Notes under the pieces: generated by a model | Told to the model about the DNA's origin: nothing | What the model saw: the letters and a program-made list of their open reading frames with translations, nothing else | Databases searched by the model: none | Shown here: piece after piece, positions 43,313 through 51,653 of the stretch | Layout: each line of letters opens with the position of its first letter | Numbering within the stretch: the first letter of the stretch is position 1 | From: Paenibacillus antibioticophila | Lineage (GTDB): Bacteria > Bacillota > Bacilli > Paenibacillales > Paenibacillaceae | Assembly (NCBI RefSeq): GCF_000455265.1 | Contig: NZ_HG005140.1 | Coordinates: forward strand, 40,983-104,982 | Direction: 5' to 3' | DNA: 64,000 bases | Position numbers and translations under genes: made by a program

Positions 43313-44353
43313 TCAAGCGAGAACCGCATCAATAAATACCGTTGTCTCCGTGGCCAGATCCACTTCCTTCACCTCAAAATCCTCGCCGGCGCTGCGGATA
43401 ATTCTTACGACCGGCCGTCCCGGCAAGCCTCGATGCTGCCGAACAACGACCCCGATCTCCTTGGTAGATAAGCGCACAGAGGTACCTGTCGGATACACTG
43501 AGACGATCCGGTTAAATTCAATCAGTACATCCCGATCCAGCAGCAGCTCCGAGCTGGCCATCAGCTCTTCGCAGGCCTCATGAGGGAGCATCGCTTTCTT
43601 CGCTAATCCGCCTTCTCCGCTGATCAGATTATCGTACTGGTTGGCCACAGCGACGATCTTCGCATATAGATGAATCGATTCAGAGGTCAGTCCGCGAGGC
43701 AAGCCGGAGCCGTTAAGCCGTTCATGGTGCTGGAGTGCCGTATGGGCAACAAGCAGGCTGAATTCGCGCTTATGCTTGAGAAATTCAAAGCCCTTCCAGG
43801 TATGGTGAGATTTATTCACCGCATCTTGGTCCGCACCCTCCGCAAGAGCGACACTTTTCCCGATATCATGCAGCAAGGCGCCCATCGTCAGCTCTTTTAA
43901 CTGCCCATAGTTCAGGCCGAGATTATATCCGATCATGGAGGAGAGCAAGGCCACATTCACCGCATGCAAATAATGAGCGTTGTCCTTGGTACGGATTTCC
44001 GTTAACTGGAACAATAATTCCTTAGCGCTGAGCACATCTGTTAACAGTTGGTCCACGGAATTGCTAATTTTGCGCGTGCTCCATTCCTTCCCTGACCGCA
44101 CTGCCTCCAGCGTTTCGCTCATATCGCGAAACACCGCCTTTTTCGTGACTTCGCTTACCATGTCCTCGATCTCCACGTCTTCAAAAGCCGGGTCCTTCAA
44201 ATAGATCATTGTGACTCCGATTCGCTTCAAGGTATTGATCATATACACCGTAAGCTGAACTCCCGCAGACAACAGCACAGTTCCATTACCGGAATAGACG
44301 GTTCTTCCTAGCAATTGACCGGGTTCAACATCCTCCATGCTCACGAATCTCAT
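43313..44353 (-). CDS. HD-GYP domain protein (putative cyclic-di-GMP phosphodiesterase)
   Basis: 346 aa. The N-terminal part (1-110) has short beta stretches (PGQLLGRTVYSGNGTVLLSAGVQLT). The HD-GYP domain is about 120-290: HYLHAVNVALLSSMIG, the HD pair in GALLHDIGKS, HHTWKG, AHTALQHHERLNGSGLP (GYP reads GLP here) and KIVAVANQYDNLIS. The catalytic metal residues appear complete, so c-di-GMP hydrolysis is plausible. It is cytosolic with no sensor domain. The start overlaps the stop of queG by four bases. Confidence 0.88.
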   Translation of the reverse strand: MRFVSMEDVEPGQLLGRTVYSGNGTVLLSAGVQLTVYMINTLKRIGVTMIYLKDPAFEDVEIEDMVSEVTKKAVFRDMSETLEAVRSGKEWSTRKISNSVDQLLTDVLSAKELLFQLTEIRTKDNAHYLHAVNVALLSSMIGYNLGLNYGQLKELTMGALLHDIGKSVALAEGADQDAVNKSHHTWKGFEFLKHKREFSLLVAHTALQHHERLNGSGLPRGLTSESIHLYAKIVAVANQYDNLISGEGGLAKKAMLPHEACEELMASSELLLDRDVLIEFNRIVSVYPTGTSVRLSTKEIGVVVRQHRGLPGRPVVRIIRSAGEDFEVKEVDLATETTVFIDAVLA

Positions 44354-45558
44354 TCCGCTTCCTCCCCGATTGACGCTTTCTCTAGCTTCTCTCTTGCCTT
44401 CTTCAATCGCTCTATCACCTCCGGATCGGACTCCCTCTCCTCGGCTTGAATAATGGCCTTCAGCGCCTCCGTTCCCCCGATGCGGCTTAACGCCCAGGCA
44501 GCCGTTCCTCTCAGAACAGGACGCGGGTCATTGCGCAGCACTTCTGCAAGCTTCGGAATGGCCGTAGCATCCTTGAAGTTGCCCAGAGCGATGACCGCAT
44601 TCCGTTGAATCGGCTTCTTTCCCCGCCAGGCTGCGGCACTGGAGCCAAAGCGCTCCTTGAACTCCCGGTTGCTGATATCCAGCAGCGGGAGCAGAAGCGG
44701 CTTCACCGTTTCCGGGTCTGGTTGCAGCTCCGGACGGTGATTCCATGATCTGCCTTTATTTTTCGGACAGACGACCTGGCAGGTATCGCATCCGTACAGC
44801 CTGTTGCCGATCTTGACCATGAACTCTTCCTCAAGGAAGCCCTTGGTCTGGGTCAGAAAGGAAATACAGCGCTGGGCGTTCAGTTGTCCCGGCCCTACCA
44901 GCGCACCTGTCGGACAGGCGTCCAGACATTTAGTGCAATCCCCGCAATCCTCCGTCACCGGCTTGTCCGGCGCAAACGGAATATTGGTAATCATCTCCCC
45001 AAGATAGATCCATGACCCCCATTTCGGGGAGATGATGGCACAGTTTTTGCCTGAGAAGCCAATTCCCGCCCGCTCGGCCACCGCTCTATCGGACAGAACG
45101 CCGGTATCGACCATGCTCTCTATGCGCACATTCGGCACACGCTCCCGGATAAAGGCCTCCAGCTTTGCCATTGCCTCCCGCAGCACTGTATGATAATCCT
45201 GTCCCCATGCCGACCTGGCCAGGATGCCCCGGCGCATGCCAGGCTCGGACTTGGGCGGATTCTCCATCTTGGCAGGATAAGCGACTGCAATCGAGATAAT
45301 GGAAGCCGCCTGGTCCAGCGTCAGCTTCGGCTCTACCCGTTTCTCGATATCGGGCTCTTCAAATCCGGATTCATACCCTTTTTCCCTGCGGTCCAGCAGA
45401 ATCGCCTTTAAGGATAAGAATGGATCCGCCGTCGTAAAGCCGATATCATCGATACCCAGGGAGAACGCAGCTTCCTTGATTTCAGACTTCAAAGCTTCCC
45501 AATGGGGAGGGCCCGAACTGGCCTCCAGTTGCTGTATCATGTTGTAAGACCGCTCCAT
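44350..45558 (-). CDS. queG: Epoxyqueuosine reductase QueG
   Basis: Cobalamin- and iron-sulfur-dependent enzyme (402 aa) that makes queuosine in tRNA from epoxyqueuosine. The N-terminal cobalamin-binding domain is followed by two [4Fe-4S] ferredoxin motifs, CGDCTKCLDACPTGAL and CDTCQVVCPKNKG, and a C-terminal HEAT-repeat region (AVIALGNFKDATAIPKLAEVLRNDPRPVLRGTAAWALSRIG-like). I use the ATG at 45558, nine bases after AGGAGG; an ATG six bases earlier is too close to it. Downstream it overlaps the HD-GYP gene. Confidence 0.94.
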   Translation of the reverse strand: MERSYNMIQQLEASSGPPHWEALKSEIKEAAFSLGIDDIGFTTADPFLSLKAILLDRREKGYESGFEEPDIEKRVEPKLTLDQAASIISIAVAYPAKMENPPKSEPGMRRGILARSAWGQDYHTVLREAMAKLEAFIRERVPNVRIESMVDTGVLSDRAVAERAGIGFSGKNCAIISPKWGSWIYLGEMITNIPFAPDKPVTEDCGDCTKCLDACPTGALVGPGQLNAQRCISFLTQTKGFLEEEFMVKIGNRLYGCDTCQVVCPKNKGRSWNHRPELQPDPETVKPLLLPLLDISNREFKERFGSSAAAWRGKKPIQRNAVIALGNFKDATAIPKLAEVLRNDPRPVLRGTAAWALSRIGGTEALKAIIQAEERESDPEVIERLKKAREKLEKASIGEEAE

Positions 45559-45576
45559 TCCCATCCCCCTCCTCGA

Positions 45577-46020
45577 CTACATGCTTCCCAGCCGCTTGAT
45601 CGCTTCCCGGGCCAGATAGTCACAGTGATTGTTAAGCTCATTATCGCTATGGCCCTTCACCTTGACGTACTCCACCTGATGAATCCCCATTAACCTCCAC
45701 AGCTCTTGCCATAATTCCTTATTCTCTACCGGCTGATTCTTACTGTTCTTCCATCCGTTCTTGAGCCATCCCCGGATCCAGCCCTGCTGGAAGCAGTTCA
45801 CAACATAGGCGGAGTCGCTATAGACCTTTGCCTGACAAGGCTCCTTAAGCTGACTCAGCGCGGAGATCACCGCCTGAATCTCCATCCGATTATTGGTCGT
45901 ATGCTTCTCTCCCCCGGATATCTCCTTACGGTGGCCGTTAAACAGAAGCACAGCTCCCCAGCCGCCTGGCCCGGGATTGCCGGAGCAAGCTCCGTCCGTA
46001 TAAATCATAACTTCCTTCAC
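45577..46020 (-). CDS. rnhA: Ribonuclease HI
   Basis: Degrades the RNA strand of RNA-DNA hybrids (147 aa). The catalytic quartet is intact: Asp9 (YTDGACSGNPG), Glu47 (NNRMEIQAV), Asp69 (YSDSAYVV) and Asp134 (NHCDYLA), with His124 in VKGHSDNE. The basic handle region (LKNGWKNSKNQPVENKELW) is present, as in the E. coli type. The start is GTG, preceded by GGAGG at seven bases. Eighteen bases separate it from queG. Confidence 0.96.
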   Translation of the reverse strand: MKEVMIYTDGACSGNPGPGGWGAVLLFNGHRKEISGGEKHTTNNRMEIQAVISALSQLKEPCQAKVYSDSAYVVNCFQQGWIRGWLKNGWKNSKNQPVENKELWQELWRLMGIHQVEYVKVKGHSDNELNNHCDYLAREAIKRLGSM

Positions 46021-46082
46021 GTATATACCTCCAAGCCGTCGGCTTTCTTCCCGTCATTACTTAAAATTTCGCTTAATAATAG

Positions 46083-46130
46083 AAAAGCATATCCCGCACC
46101 CATTTGCAACGGTGTGAGATATGCTTAAAA
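46083..46130 (-). terminator. Terminator of the GNAT gene
   Basis: AAGCATATC and GATATGCTT with inner CACC/GGTG form a long stem. On the minus strand it is followed by a T-rich tail, about 40 bases after the acetyltransferase stop codon. Confidence 0.72.
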
Positions 46131-46171
46131 ATGTAAATATCATGCAGAGGCTGACATTCCCTCTAATCTAT

Positions 46172-46612
46172 CTAGTTCCCGACAGCGTTAACGGCGGCAA
46201 TCGACAGCTTCTGGAAAGCCTCCAGAAACTTGCTTGCTCCATATCCCATCGCTTCATACAGCGGAGCAATCGCCTTGTTGTGCGGATCTCCGGCAATCAT
46301 GATGCGGTGAATATTGCGTTGCTGAAAACGTTGCTCCATCGCTGACACCAGATTTTTGCCTACACCTTGACGACGATAGTCCGGATGTACAGCCGTCCGG
46401 TAGATGAAGCCGGTATTATTTTGATCGATGGTTCCGATCACGGTGCCGATAACCTTGTCTTCATCTTCAGCGATTACGATTAGCTCCGAATCCCAAGACA
46501 GTTGTCTTGCGAACGCCCGCTTCGTATCTTCGTAACACTCCTCCATCAAGGCTTCCTGCAACAGCTCCATCACCTGGTTCACATCACTTAATTGGAAGGA
46601 ACGAATACGCAT
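46172..46612 (-). CDS. GNAT family N-acetyltransferase
   Basis: 146 aa. Acetyl-CoA-binding core: VIAEDEDKVIGTVIGTI (beta strands), then motif A AVHPDYRRQGVGKNLVSAM with the Q/R-x-x-G-x-G/A pyrophosphate loop, and NKAIAPLYEAMGYG at the C-terminal side. The acceptor is unknown (amino acid, small amine or protein N-terminus). GGGGAT precedes the ATG. It is monocistronic. Confidence 0.85.
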   Translation of the reverse strand: MRIRSFQLSDVNQVMELLQEALMEECYEDTKRAFARQLSWDSELIVIAEDEDKVIGTVIGTIDQNNTGFIYRTAVHPDYRRQGVGKNLVSAMEQRFQQRNIHRIMIAGDPHNKAIAPLYEAMGYGASKFLEAFQKLSIAAVNAVGN

Positions 46613-46817
46613 GAACTGATCCCCTTTTTCTCAATTGTATTAGAGCTATGTAAAAATGGTCCTCCAAATTTACATTGTTCAAAAAAAACAATTTGCACAA
46701 AAACACGAGAAAAAATGCTTACTTGTCCATTAAACCATAGAAATTCGCTAAAAACACGCATTTTATTCTGAAAACGCTTTATATTAAGCGGTTACATTTG
46801 GCGAATGTTCGTTTTTT

Positions 46818-46845
46818 ATTCGAAATGTCGAATATTTTGTATAAT
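46818..46845 (+). promoter_or_regulatory. Dyad and -10-like box before the small hydrophilic protein
   Basis: ATTCGA-AATG-TCGAAT (46818-46833) is a 6-base-arm dyad. TATAAT at 46840-46845 could be the -10 box for the gene at 46966, though no good -35 box is seen. The gap 46613-46965 is AT-rich and holds nothing else I can name. Confidence 0.4.
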
Positions 46846-46965
46846 TTTATGGATTAATACCAATAATAGGATTGTTTAAGTTCCGTAAAAATAGACGGTA
46901 TTTGTTTGTTAACCGAGGAACAGGGTAATGGAAAGTATAAAATCAATTCGACGAGGAGGATATCT

Positions 46966-47169
46966 ATGGAGCAGAACAATCTCACCAACGATCCGCAGGA
47001 GCTGCTGAAGAGCAAGCAGGAAGCCGACAAGCAAAAGCAGCAGTTCTCCAGCTTTATCCGAAACATCAGTGAGCCATCGGGCACTGATACGGGCCAGGTC
47101 TCCCCGGACCAGCATCGGGAGCCTGACAAACAGAACACCTTGAAGGATACCGAAAACCGGATGCTCTGA
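46966..47169 (+). CDS. Small hydrophilic hypothetical protein
   Basis: 67 aa, rich in Gln, Lys, Asp, Asn and Ser (LKSKQEADKQKQQFSSFIRNI), with no hydrophobic segment; probably intrinsically disordered. I do not recognise a family. Support for it being real comes from GAGGAGG eight bases before the ATG and from the hairpin terminator starting 28 bases after the stop. It is flanked by unrelated minus-strand genes. The composition recalls small acid-soluble or stress-associated proteins, but no signature motif is present. Confidence 0.6.
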   Translation: MEQNNLTNDPQELLKSKQEADKQKQQFSSFIRNISEPSGTDTGQVSPDQHREPDKQNTLKDTENRML

Positions 47170-47196
47170 TTCATCCGCACAGTCCGAAAACATACA

Positions 47197-47247
47197 AAAT
47201 CGCCCAGGTATTGACTGCATGTAAGCAGCTGATGCCCGGGCGATTTC
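47197..47247. terminator. Bidirectional terminator between the small gene and mutY
   Basis: AAATCGCCCAGG pairs with CCCGGGCGATTT around a loop with its own small GC stem. A/T runs on both sides fit use in both directions. Confidence 0.8.
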
Positions 47248-47325
47248 TATATAAACCGAACTATGACATTATAGGATAGAAAATCCGCTCACAAAAGGCG
47301 AACGCTTCCGCTTGCTTGCCTAAAT
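47247..47325. repeat. Degenerate copy of the dispersed palindromic element
   Basis: TATATAAACCGAACTATGA recalls the TATATAAGTTGAACTAATGA end. AAATCCGCTCACAAAAGGCG and AACGCTTCCGCTT match the inner part of the copy at 48768. It adjoins the end of mutY. Confidence 0.5.
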
Positions 47326-48540
47326 TGAAGATTCCAAGGAGGTCTGAGTAGCTTCCCATTCCGGAGCATGATGCTTCAGAATTCGCAGAAATACATTCGG
47401 GAATGCCAGCTGCCGCATATCCGCCGGAGTAATCCAGCGGTATTCTTCGCCGCCGCTGGACTCATATGCCGCGCCGGACTCGGCCACGGCGGCATACTCG
47501 AGCGCCGCCCCGGCAACGCCCGGCGGCAAGGCTGCAGCCGCTTCACGGAAGCGGTACACGCGGAGGTTCCAATGGATGTGGCTGAAGGTATGCTCCGCAT
47601 CCATCAGCACATCCATCGGCTCCGCGGCGATGCCCTCGGCGGCGAGCAGCGCCGAGAGCTGCTCCATGGCCTGCCCGTCATCAGGCAGGCCAACCCCGCC
47701 GCCGGCGGAAGGGGCGGCAAGGATGTGGGGAAGCTCCCACATCTTGGCCAGCAGCCCCTTGGCGGGACGCCGGCGGACTAGCAAGCGGCCGTCATGACCG
47801 CCGCTGCCCTCGACGAGGGCAGCGATCCGATATTCCGGCCGCGGGGGCTTCGCCTTGCTCTTCACAGGCAGGCGATCCTCCACCCCATCCAGCCGTGCCA
47901 GGCACCGGCCCATGACCGGGCAGGTCAGGCACTGCGGCGATTTCGGCGTGCAGACCAACGCTCCGAGCTCCATTAACGCCTGGTTGAAGTCGGAAGCCCT
48001 GCCCTCCGGAATCAGCTCCGCTGCAAGTCCCTCCATCAGAGCACGAGTCCCGCTCTTCATAATATCCTCTTCAATCCGGAAGAACCTCGATAGAACCCGC
48101 ATCACATTTCCGTCGACCGCCGGCTCCGGCAGATTGTAAGCGATGCTGAGAATTGCCCCTGTCGTATAAGGCCCTACTCCCTTAAGACCCGAGACGCTTG
48201 CCTTATCCGCGGGAACTACGCCGCCATACTGCTCAAGCACCTGCTTCGCAGCAGCCTGAAGATTGCGCGCGCGGGAATAATAGCCAAGCCCTTCCCAACG
48301 CTTCAGCACCTCTTCCTCAGGAGCCTCGGCCAATGCCTGCAACGTAGGGAATTGCTCGATAAACCTATGGAAATACGGGATGACTGTATCTACCCGTGTC
48401 TGCTGAAGCATAATCTCCGATACCCAGATATAATAAGGATTCCGGTGTCTGCGCCACGGCAAGTCCCGCTTTGCGGATTCATACCATTCCAATAATTCTC
48501 TGCTGAAAAATGCCTTGCTGTACTCTATTTTGTCCTGCAT
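47320..48540 (-). CDS. mutY: A/G-specific adenine glycosylase MutY
   Basis: Removes adenine mispaired with 8-oxoguanine (406 aa). The catalytic domain has WVSEIMLQQTRVDTVIPYF, the helix-hairpin-helix LKGVGPYTTGAILSIAY with catalytic Asp in AVDGNVMRVLSRFF, and the [4Fe-4S] cluster CTPKSPQCLTCPVMGRC. The C-terminal NUDIX-like domain (about 250-400) recognises 8-oxoG. The start is the ATG at 48540 after AAAGGAGA. The C-terminal part (GC-rich, many Ala and Gly) differs in composition from its surroundings. It stands alone, bordered upstream by the nested repeats. Confidence 0.95.
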   Translation of the reverse strand: MQDKIEYSKAFFSRELLEWYESAKRDLPWRRHRNPYYIWVSEIMLQQTRVDTVIPYFHRFIEQFPTLQALAEAPEEEVLKRWEGLGYYSRARNLQAAAKQVLEQYGGVVPADKASVSGLKGVGPYTTGAILSIAYNLPEPAVDGNVMRVLSRFFRIEEDIMKSGTRALMEGLAAELIPEGRASDFNQALMELGALVCTPKSPQCLTCPVMGRCLARLDGVEDRLPVKSKAKPPRPEYRIAALVEGSGGHDGRLLVRRRPAKGLLAKMWELPHILAAPSAGGGVGLPDDGQAMEQLSALLAAEGIAAEPMDVLMDAEHTFSHIHWNLRVYRFREAAAALPPGVAGAALEYAAVAESGAAYESSGGEEYRWITPADMRQLAFPNVFLRILKHHAPEWEATQTSLESSI

Positions 48541-48560
48541 TCCTGTCTCCTTTAAGAGGT

Positions 48561-48746
48561 AGTTCAAAAAGTCGGCTTTTGATCACGAAGTATTTCCAGT
48601 AGTTAATTCGACATCGAATCTCGCGTTCACCCTTGAAGTCCGGTACTCATGTAGGGTCTGCCTACACTCCGTTCCTCCTTCTTCAGGTTCTCGCAACCTT
48701 CTCGGTGCTGAAAAGCCGACTTCTTGAATCTTTATTTATAGCGGTA
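48561..48746. repeat. MITE-like element of the AAGTCGGCTTTT family, intact copy
   Basis: The left end AGTTCAAAAAGTCGGCTTTT (48561-48580) is mirrored by AAAAGCCGACTTCTTGAATCT (48711-48731). The interior includes CATCGAATCTCGCGTTCACC and CCTTGAAGTCCGG. No protein is encoded. A second copy follows in the same orientation. The gap 48541-49156 (616 bases) holds only these repeats. Confidence 0.8.
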
Positions 48747-49153
48747 ATTCAAAAAGTCAGCTTTTGATTATAAGTTGAACTAATGAATTTTACGTTTCTT
48801 GGCAACGTGTGAAGTGTTCTTACGATCGCTGTTGTTCGCGGATTTCTCTGATTGGACTAAGCCATCATAAGGTGGAAATCCACTCACAAAGGCGAACGCT
48901 TCCGCTTCTACAGAACACTTCACCACTTATGCCCTTTCTACGTAGATTATTTAGTTCAACTTATATATTCATCGAATCTCCCTTGAAGTCCGAGCGGATG
49001 CTTACGAGGCATGCTTCCTTTGGAAGCATTTCGCTCATGTAGATTTTGCCTACACACCGTTCCTCCTTCTTCAGGTTCTCGCCACCTTCTCGGTGCTGAA
49101 AAGCCGACTTCTTGAATCTTTATTTTTAGCAGTAATTCAAAAAGTCAGCTTTT
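48747..49153. repeat. Second copy of the AAGTCGGCTTTT element, interrupted by another element
   Basis: The left end AATTCAAAAAGTCAGCTTTT is followed at once by a foreign 200-base element (48768-48967). The copy then resumes with CATCGAATCTC and CCTTGAAGTCCG and ends with AAAAGCCGACTTCTTGAATCT at 49099-49119. A further stub of the left end (49134-49153) follows, so the unit is in direct tandem with itself. It carries an extra hairpin (GAGGCATGCTTCC / GGAAGCATTTC) absent from copy one. Confidence 0.78.
48768..48967. repeat. Dispersed palindromic element, copy D, inserted inside another repeat
   Basis: A 200-base palindrome with ends TTATAAGTTGAACTAATGAA and TTAGTTCAACTTATATA. The inner GGCAACGTGTGAAGTGTTCT mirrors AGAACACTTCACCACTTATGCC. 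The central part carries GGATTTC/GGAAATCC and GGCGAACGCTTCCGCTT, which is absent from copies A and B and shared with the remnant at 47247. It splits the second AAGTCGGCTTTT element. Confidence 0.85.
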
Positions 49154-49156
49154 GTC

Positions 49157-49546
49157 TCATTCCTTCACTTCAATAACCGCAAACGCTGCGGCAAGCTTCC
49201 GCTCATGAGTGATGCTGATGTGGATACATGTCTGCTCACGCTGCATTCCCAGCCTGATCCAGGCTTCCTCCGAGAGGAAGGCCAGCGGCTTGCCATGTTC
49301 ACCGGGCATAATCCGGATATCCTGAAAGGACAGAATCTTGCCGATTCCGCAGCCGAACGCCTTGCTTACCGCTTCTTTTGCAGCGAAGCGCCCTGCCAAA
49401 AATTCGGCCGGACGGCTGTTGCTGCCGGGGAGCTCCCGCTCCGCCAGAGTCAAGACCCGCTCCCTCAGCCTCTCGCCTGAACGGCCTTGCAGCATTCGAT
49501 GCACCCGTTCGATCTCTACCATATCATTCCCGATCCCATAGATCAC
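49157..49546 (-). CDS. acpS: Holo-[acyl-carrier-protein] synthase AcpS
   Basis: Transfers the phosphopantetheine arm from CoA to ACP (129 aa). Family motifs: GIGNDMVEIERV (Mg-binding Asp), FLAGRFAAKEAVSKAFGCGIG (Glu and Lys of the active site) and the C-terminal ISITHERKLAAAFAVIE. The usual residue in the first motif, Thr of GTD, is Asn here, a common variant. The start is GTG with AAAGGAG ten bases upstream. The nested repeats begin right after the stop codon. Confidence 0.95.
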   Translation of the reverse strand: MIYGIGNDMVEIERVHRMLQGRSGERLRERVLTLAERELPGSNSRPAEFLAGRFAAKEAVSKAFGCGIGKILSFQDIRIMPGEHGKPLAFLSEEAWIRLGMQREQTCIHISITHERKLAAAFAVIEVKE

Positions 49547-49688
49547 GCTGCCGTCTCCTTTCTCTCTTATGCCGACTGAAGGTAATGCCGCATATCATCC
49601 ACTCATTATAGCATAGACCTCCCTGACCAGGCATAGCCGCTGGACAAGAAGAAGCCGAATGCTCCATTAGATCACAGAATTCGAAGCA

Positions 49689-49741
49689 TGCACAAAAACA
49701 GCCCGCAAAGGCAAGGCTTCATCCTTGCGAGCGGACTGCTT
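49689..49741 (-). terminator. Terminator of the efflux operon
   Basis: On the minus strand AGCAGTCCGC with GCAAGG/CCTTGC inside and GCGGGCTGTT outside is followed by a T-run. It lies 24 bases after the permease stop codon. Confidence 0.8.
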
Positions 49742-49764
49742 GTATACACTATATTAATCCAAAA

Positions 49765-50967
49765 TTACTCGTAACGGAGCGACTCTATCGGATGCAGCTT
49801 AGAGGCCTTATTGGCCGGATAAAGTCCGAAGAAAATTCCTACCGCTGCAGAGAATCCGAAGGCCAGCAAAATTGCCCAAACCGAGACGACGAACGGCCAG
49901 CCGGAAATCAATGCAAAGATGTAAGCAAACAGAAGACCAAACAAGGCTCCCACGGTCCCCCCAATGAACGAAAGAATAATTGCCTCGATCATGAATTGCA
50001 GCATAATCGTCCCCGGTGTCGCACCAATGGCTTTGCGGATCCCGATCTCTCGGGTACGTTCCGTTACCGAGACGAGCATGATGTTCATTACCCCTATCCC
50101 GCCAACCAGCAGGGATATTCCTGCAATGGCTCCAATAATCGTCTGTAATATGGAAAAGGTGCTCGAAACCATCTGCTCCGCTTCCTTCGCCGTTTGCGAC
50201 AGGAACACATCTGGGCTTACGTTTTTCTTGTCTGCCAGCCACTTCTTAAGAGAAGCAACCGTATCATCGATCCGGTCCGGTGAGGTTACGACGATTTCCA
50301 GACTGCCAAATCTGGCATTCTCGGCTGAAGAATCCACAGAAGACAACGCGGTAATCGGGGCATAGCTGCTGTATTGCTCCCCGCCCATTCCGCTAAGCAT
50401 GCCTTCCTCAATCTTGAATACACCAATGATCCGAAAGGTATCGGTATTCAGCTGGAGCTTCCGGCCAATAGCCGCATTCGCCGATCCATAGGCCTTCTCC
50501 GCATACTTCGCATCGACGACCACCACCTTTTGCCGCCCACGCTCCTCCTGCTGCGAGAAGAATCTTCCGGCAACAAGATCGATATTTTGCATTTTTGTAG
50601 TCTCCGAGGTGGTTCCCGTCACCATAAATTGCAGCGATTCCTTCTTCAGCTTCGTCTTCATCATGTAGTTATTAGAGGAAGTAACGTAGCGGATACCCGG
50701 TTGCTTGCGTATTTCATTGAATTCGCGCAAGCGGAAGCTGAGATCCTCCTGCTCACTCATAGTCGTTACATTCGGATACAGCACGAAGTAGCCGTCCTTA
50801 TAGTTCGACAGATTCGATATAATGGAGGATTGCCCGGCCTGACCAATCGATACTACTGTAACGACAGCCGCAACCCCGAACACGATGCCGATCATGGTCA
50901 GGAAGGAACGCAGCTTGTTCATGCGGAGATTATCCAGCGCGACCAGTATGCTTTCCCAAATACTCAT
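49765..50967 (-). CDS. MacB-like ABC transporter permease (FtsX family)
   Basis: 400 aa. The N-terminal segment is at about 18-40 (LRSFLTMIGIVFGVAAVVTVVSIGQ), followed by a large extracytoplasmic MacB-type domain (about 50-270). Three C-terminal segments follow with IGAIAGISLLVGGIGVMNIMLVSVTERTREIGIRKAIGA, the hallmark of MacB/LolE-like permeases. Third gene of a HlyD-ATPase-permease operon; its ATG overlaps the ATPase stop. The complex probably exports or extrudes a peptide, lipid-linked or toxic compound. Confidence 0.93.
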   Translation of the reverse strand: MSIWESILVALDNLRMNKLRSFLTMIGIVFGVAAVVTVVSIGQAGQSSIISNLSNYKDGYFVLYPNVTTMSEQEDLSFRLREFNEIRKQPGIRYVTSSNNYMMKTKLKKESLQFMVTGTTSETTKMQNIDLVAGRFFSQQEERGRQKVVVVDAKYAEKAYGSANAAIGRKLQLNTDTFRIIGVFKIEEGMLSGMGGEQYSSYAPITALSSVDSSAENARFGSLEIVVTSPDRIDDTVASLKKWLADKKNVSPDVFLSQTAKEAEQMVSSTFSILQTIIGAIAGISLLVGGIGVMNIMLVSVTERTREIGIRKAIGATPGTIMLQFMIEAIILSFIGGTVGALFGLLFAYIFALISGWPFVVSVWAILLAFGFSAAVGIFFGLYPANKASKLHPIESLRYE

Positions 50968-51653
50968 GAGGGAACACTCCCCTTTCGGGTATCCTTCAAG
51001 AGCTTGCCGTCCCCAAACAACAAAATTCGATCCGCATGCTCAGCAATGTCCGGTTCATGGGTAACCAAGACGATGGTCGTTCCCTCCTGATGAATCTCCT
51101 TGAACAGCGCCATAATATCATGTGATGATTTGCTGTCCAGGTTCCCGGTTGGCTCGTCCGCGAGCAGGATGGGAGCCCCCATCGTCAAGGCTCTTGCGAT
51201 GGCAACCCGCTGCTTCTGTCCTCCGGACAGCTCAGTCGGCCGGTGCTTCACACGACCCTCTAATCCCACCTTCTCCAACAAATGCAGAGCCCGCTCCTGC
51301 CGCTGATCTTTCGGCATGCCCGCATACATCATGGGCAGCGTGACATTTTGCAGCACTGTCTGCCTGCCCAGCAGATTGAAGCTTTGAAAGACAAATCCGA
51401 TTTTGCGGTTCCGCACCTTGGACAGCTCATCCTCATTCAAGGTCTGGACCTCTTGGCCATCCAGCACATACGTACCGGAGGTAGGGATATCCAGACAACC
51501 GATAATATTCATGAGCGTCGATTTTCCTGAGCCTGAGGTTCCCATAATCGCCACGAACTCGCCCTCATTAATCTGCAGGCTGATCTGACTCAATGCCTCT
51601 ACTTCAAGCGGGCCATTTTTGTATACCTTGGTTATATCGCTCAGTGTAATCAT
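50964..51653 (-). CDS. ABC transporter ATP-binding protein (MacB/LolD-like)
   Basis: ATPase (229 aa): Walker A MGTSGSGKSTLMNIIGCLD, Q-loop FVFQSFNLLGRQTVLQNV, signature ELSGGQKQRVAIARAL, Walker B ILLADEPTGNLDSKSS, switch His in LVTHEPDIAEHADR. It belongs to the type VII/LolD-FtsE group that partners FtsX-family permeases. Start and stop overlap both neighbours by four bases. Confidence 0.95.
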   Translation of the reverse strand: MITLSDITKVYKNGPLEVEALSQISLQINEGEFVAIMGTSGSGKSTLMNIIGCLDIPTSGTYVLDGQEVQTLNEDELSKVRNRKIGFVFQSFNLLGRQTVLQNVTLPMMYAGMPKDQRQERALHLLEKVGLEGRVKHRPTELSGGQKQRVAIARALTMGAPILLADEPTGNLDSKSSHDIMALFKEIHQEGTTIVLVTHEPDIAEHADRILLFGDGKLLKDTRKGSVPS

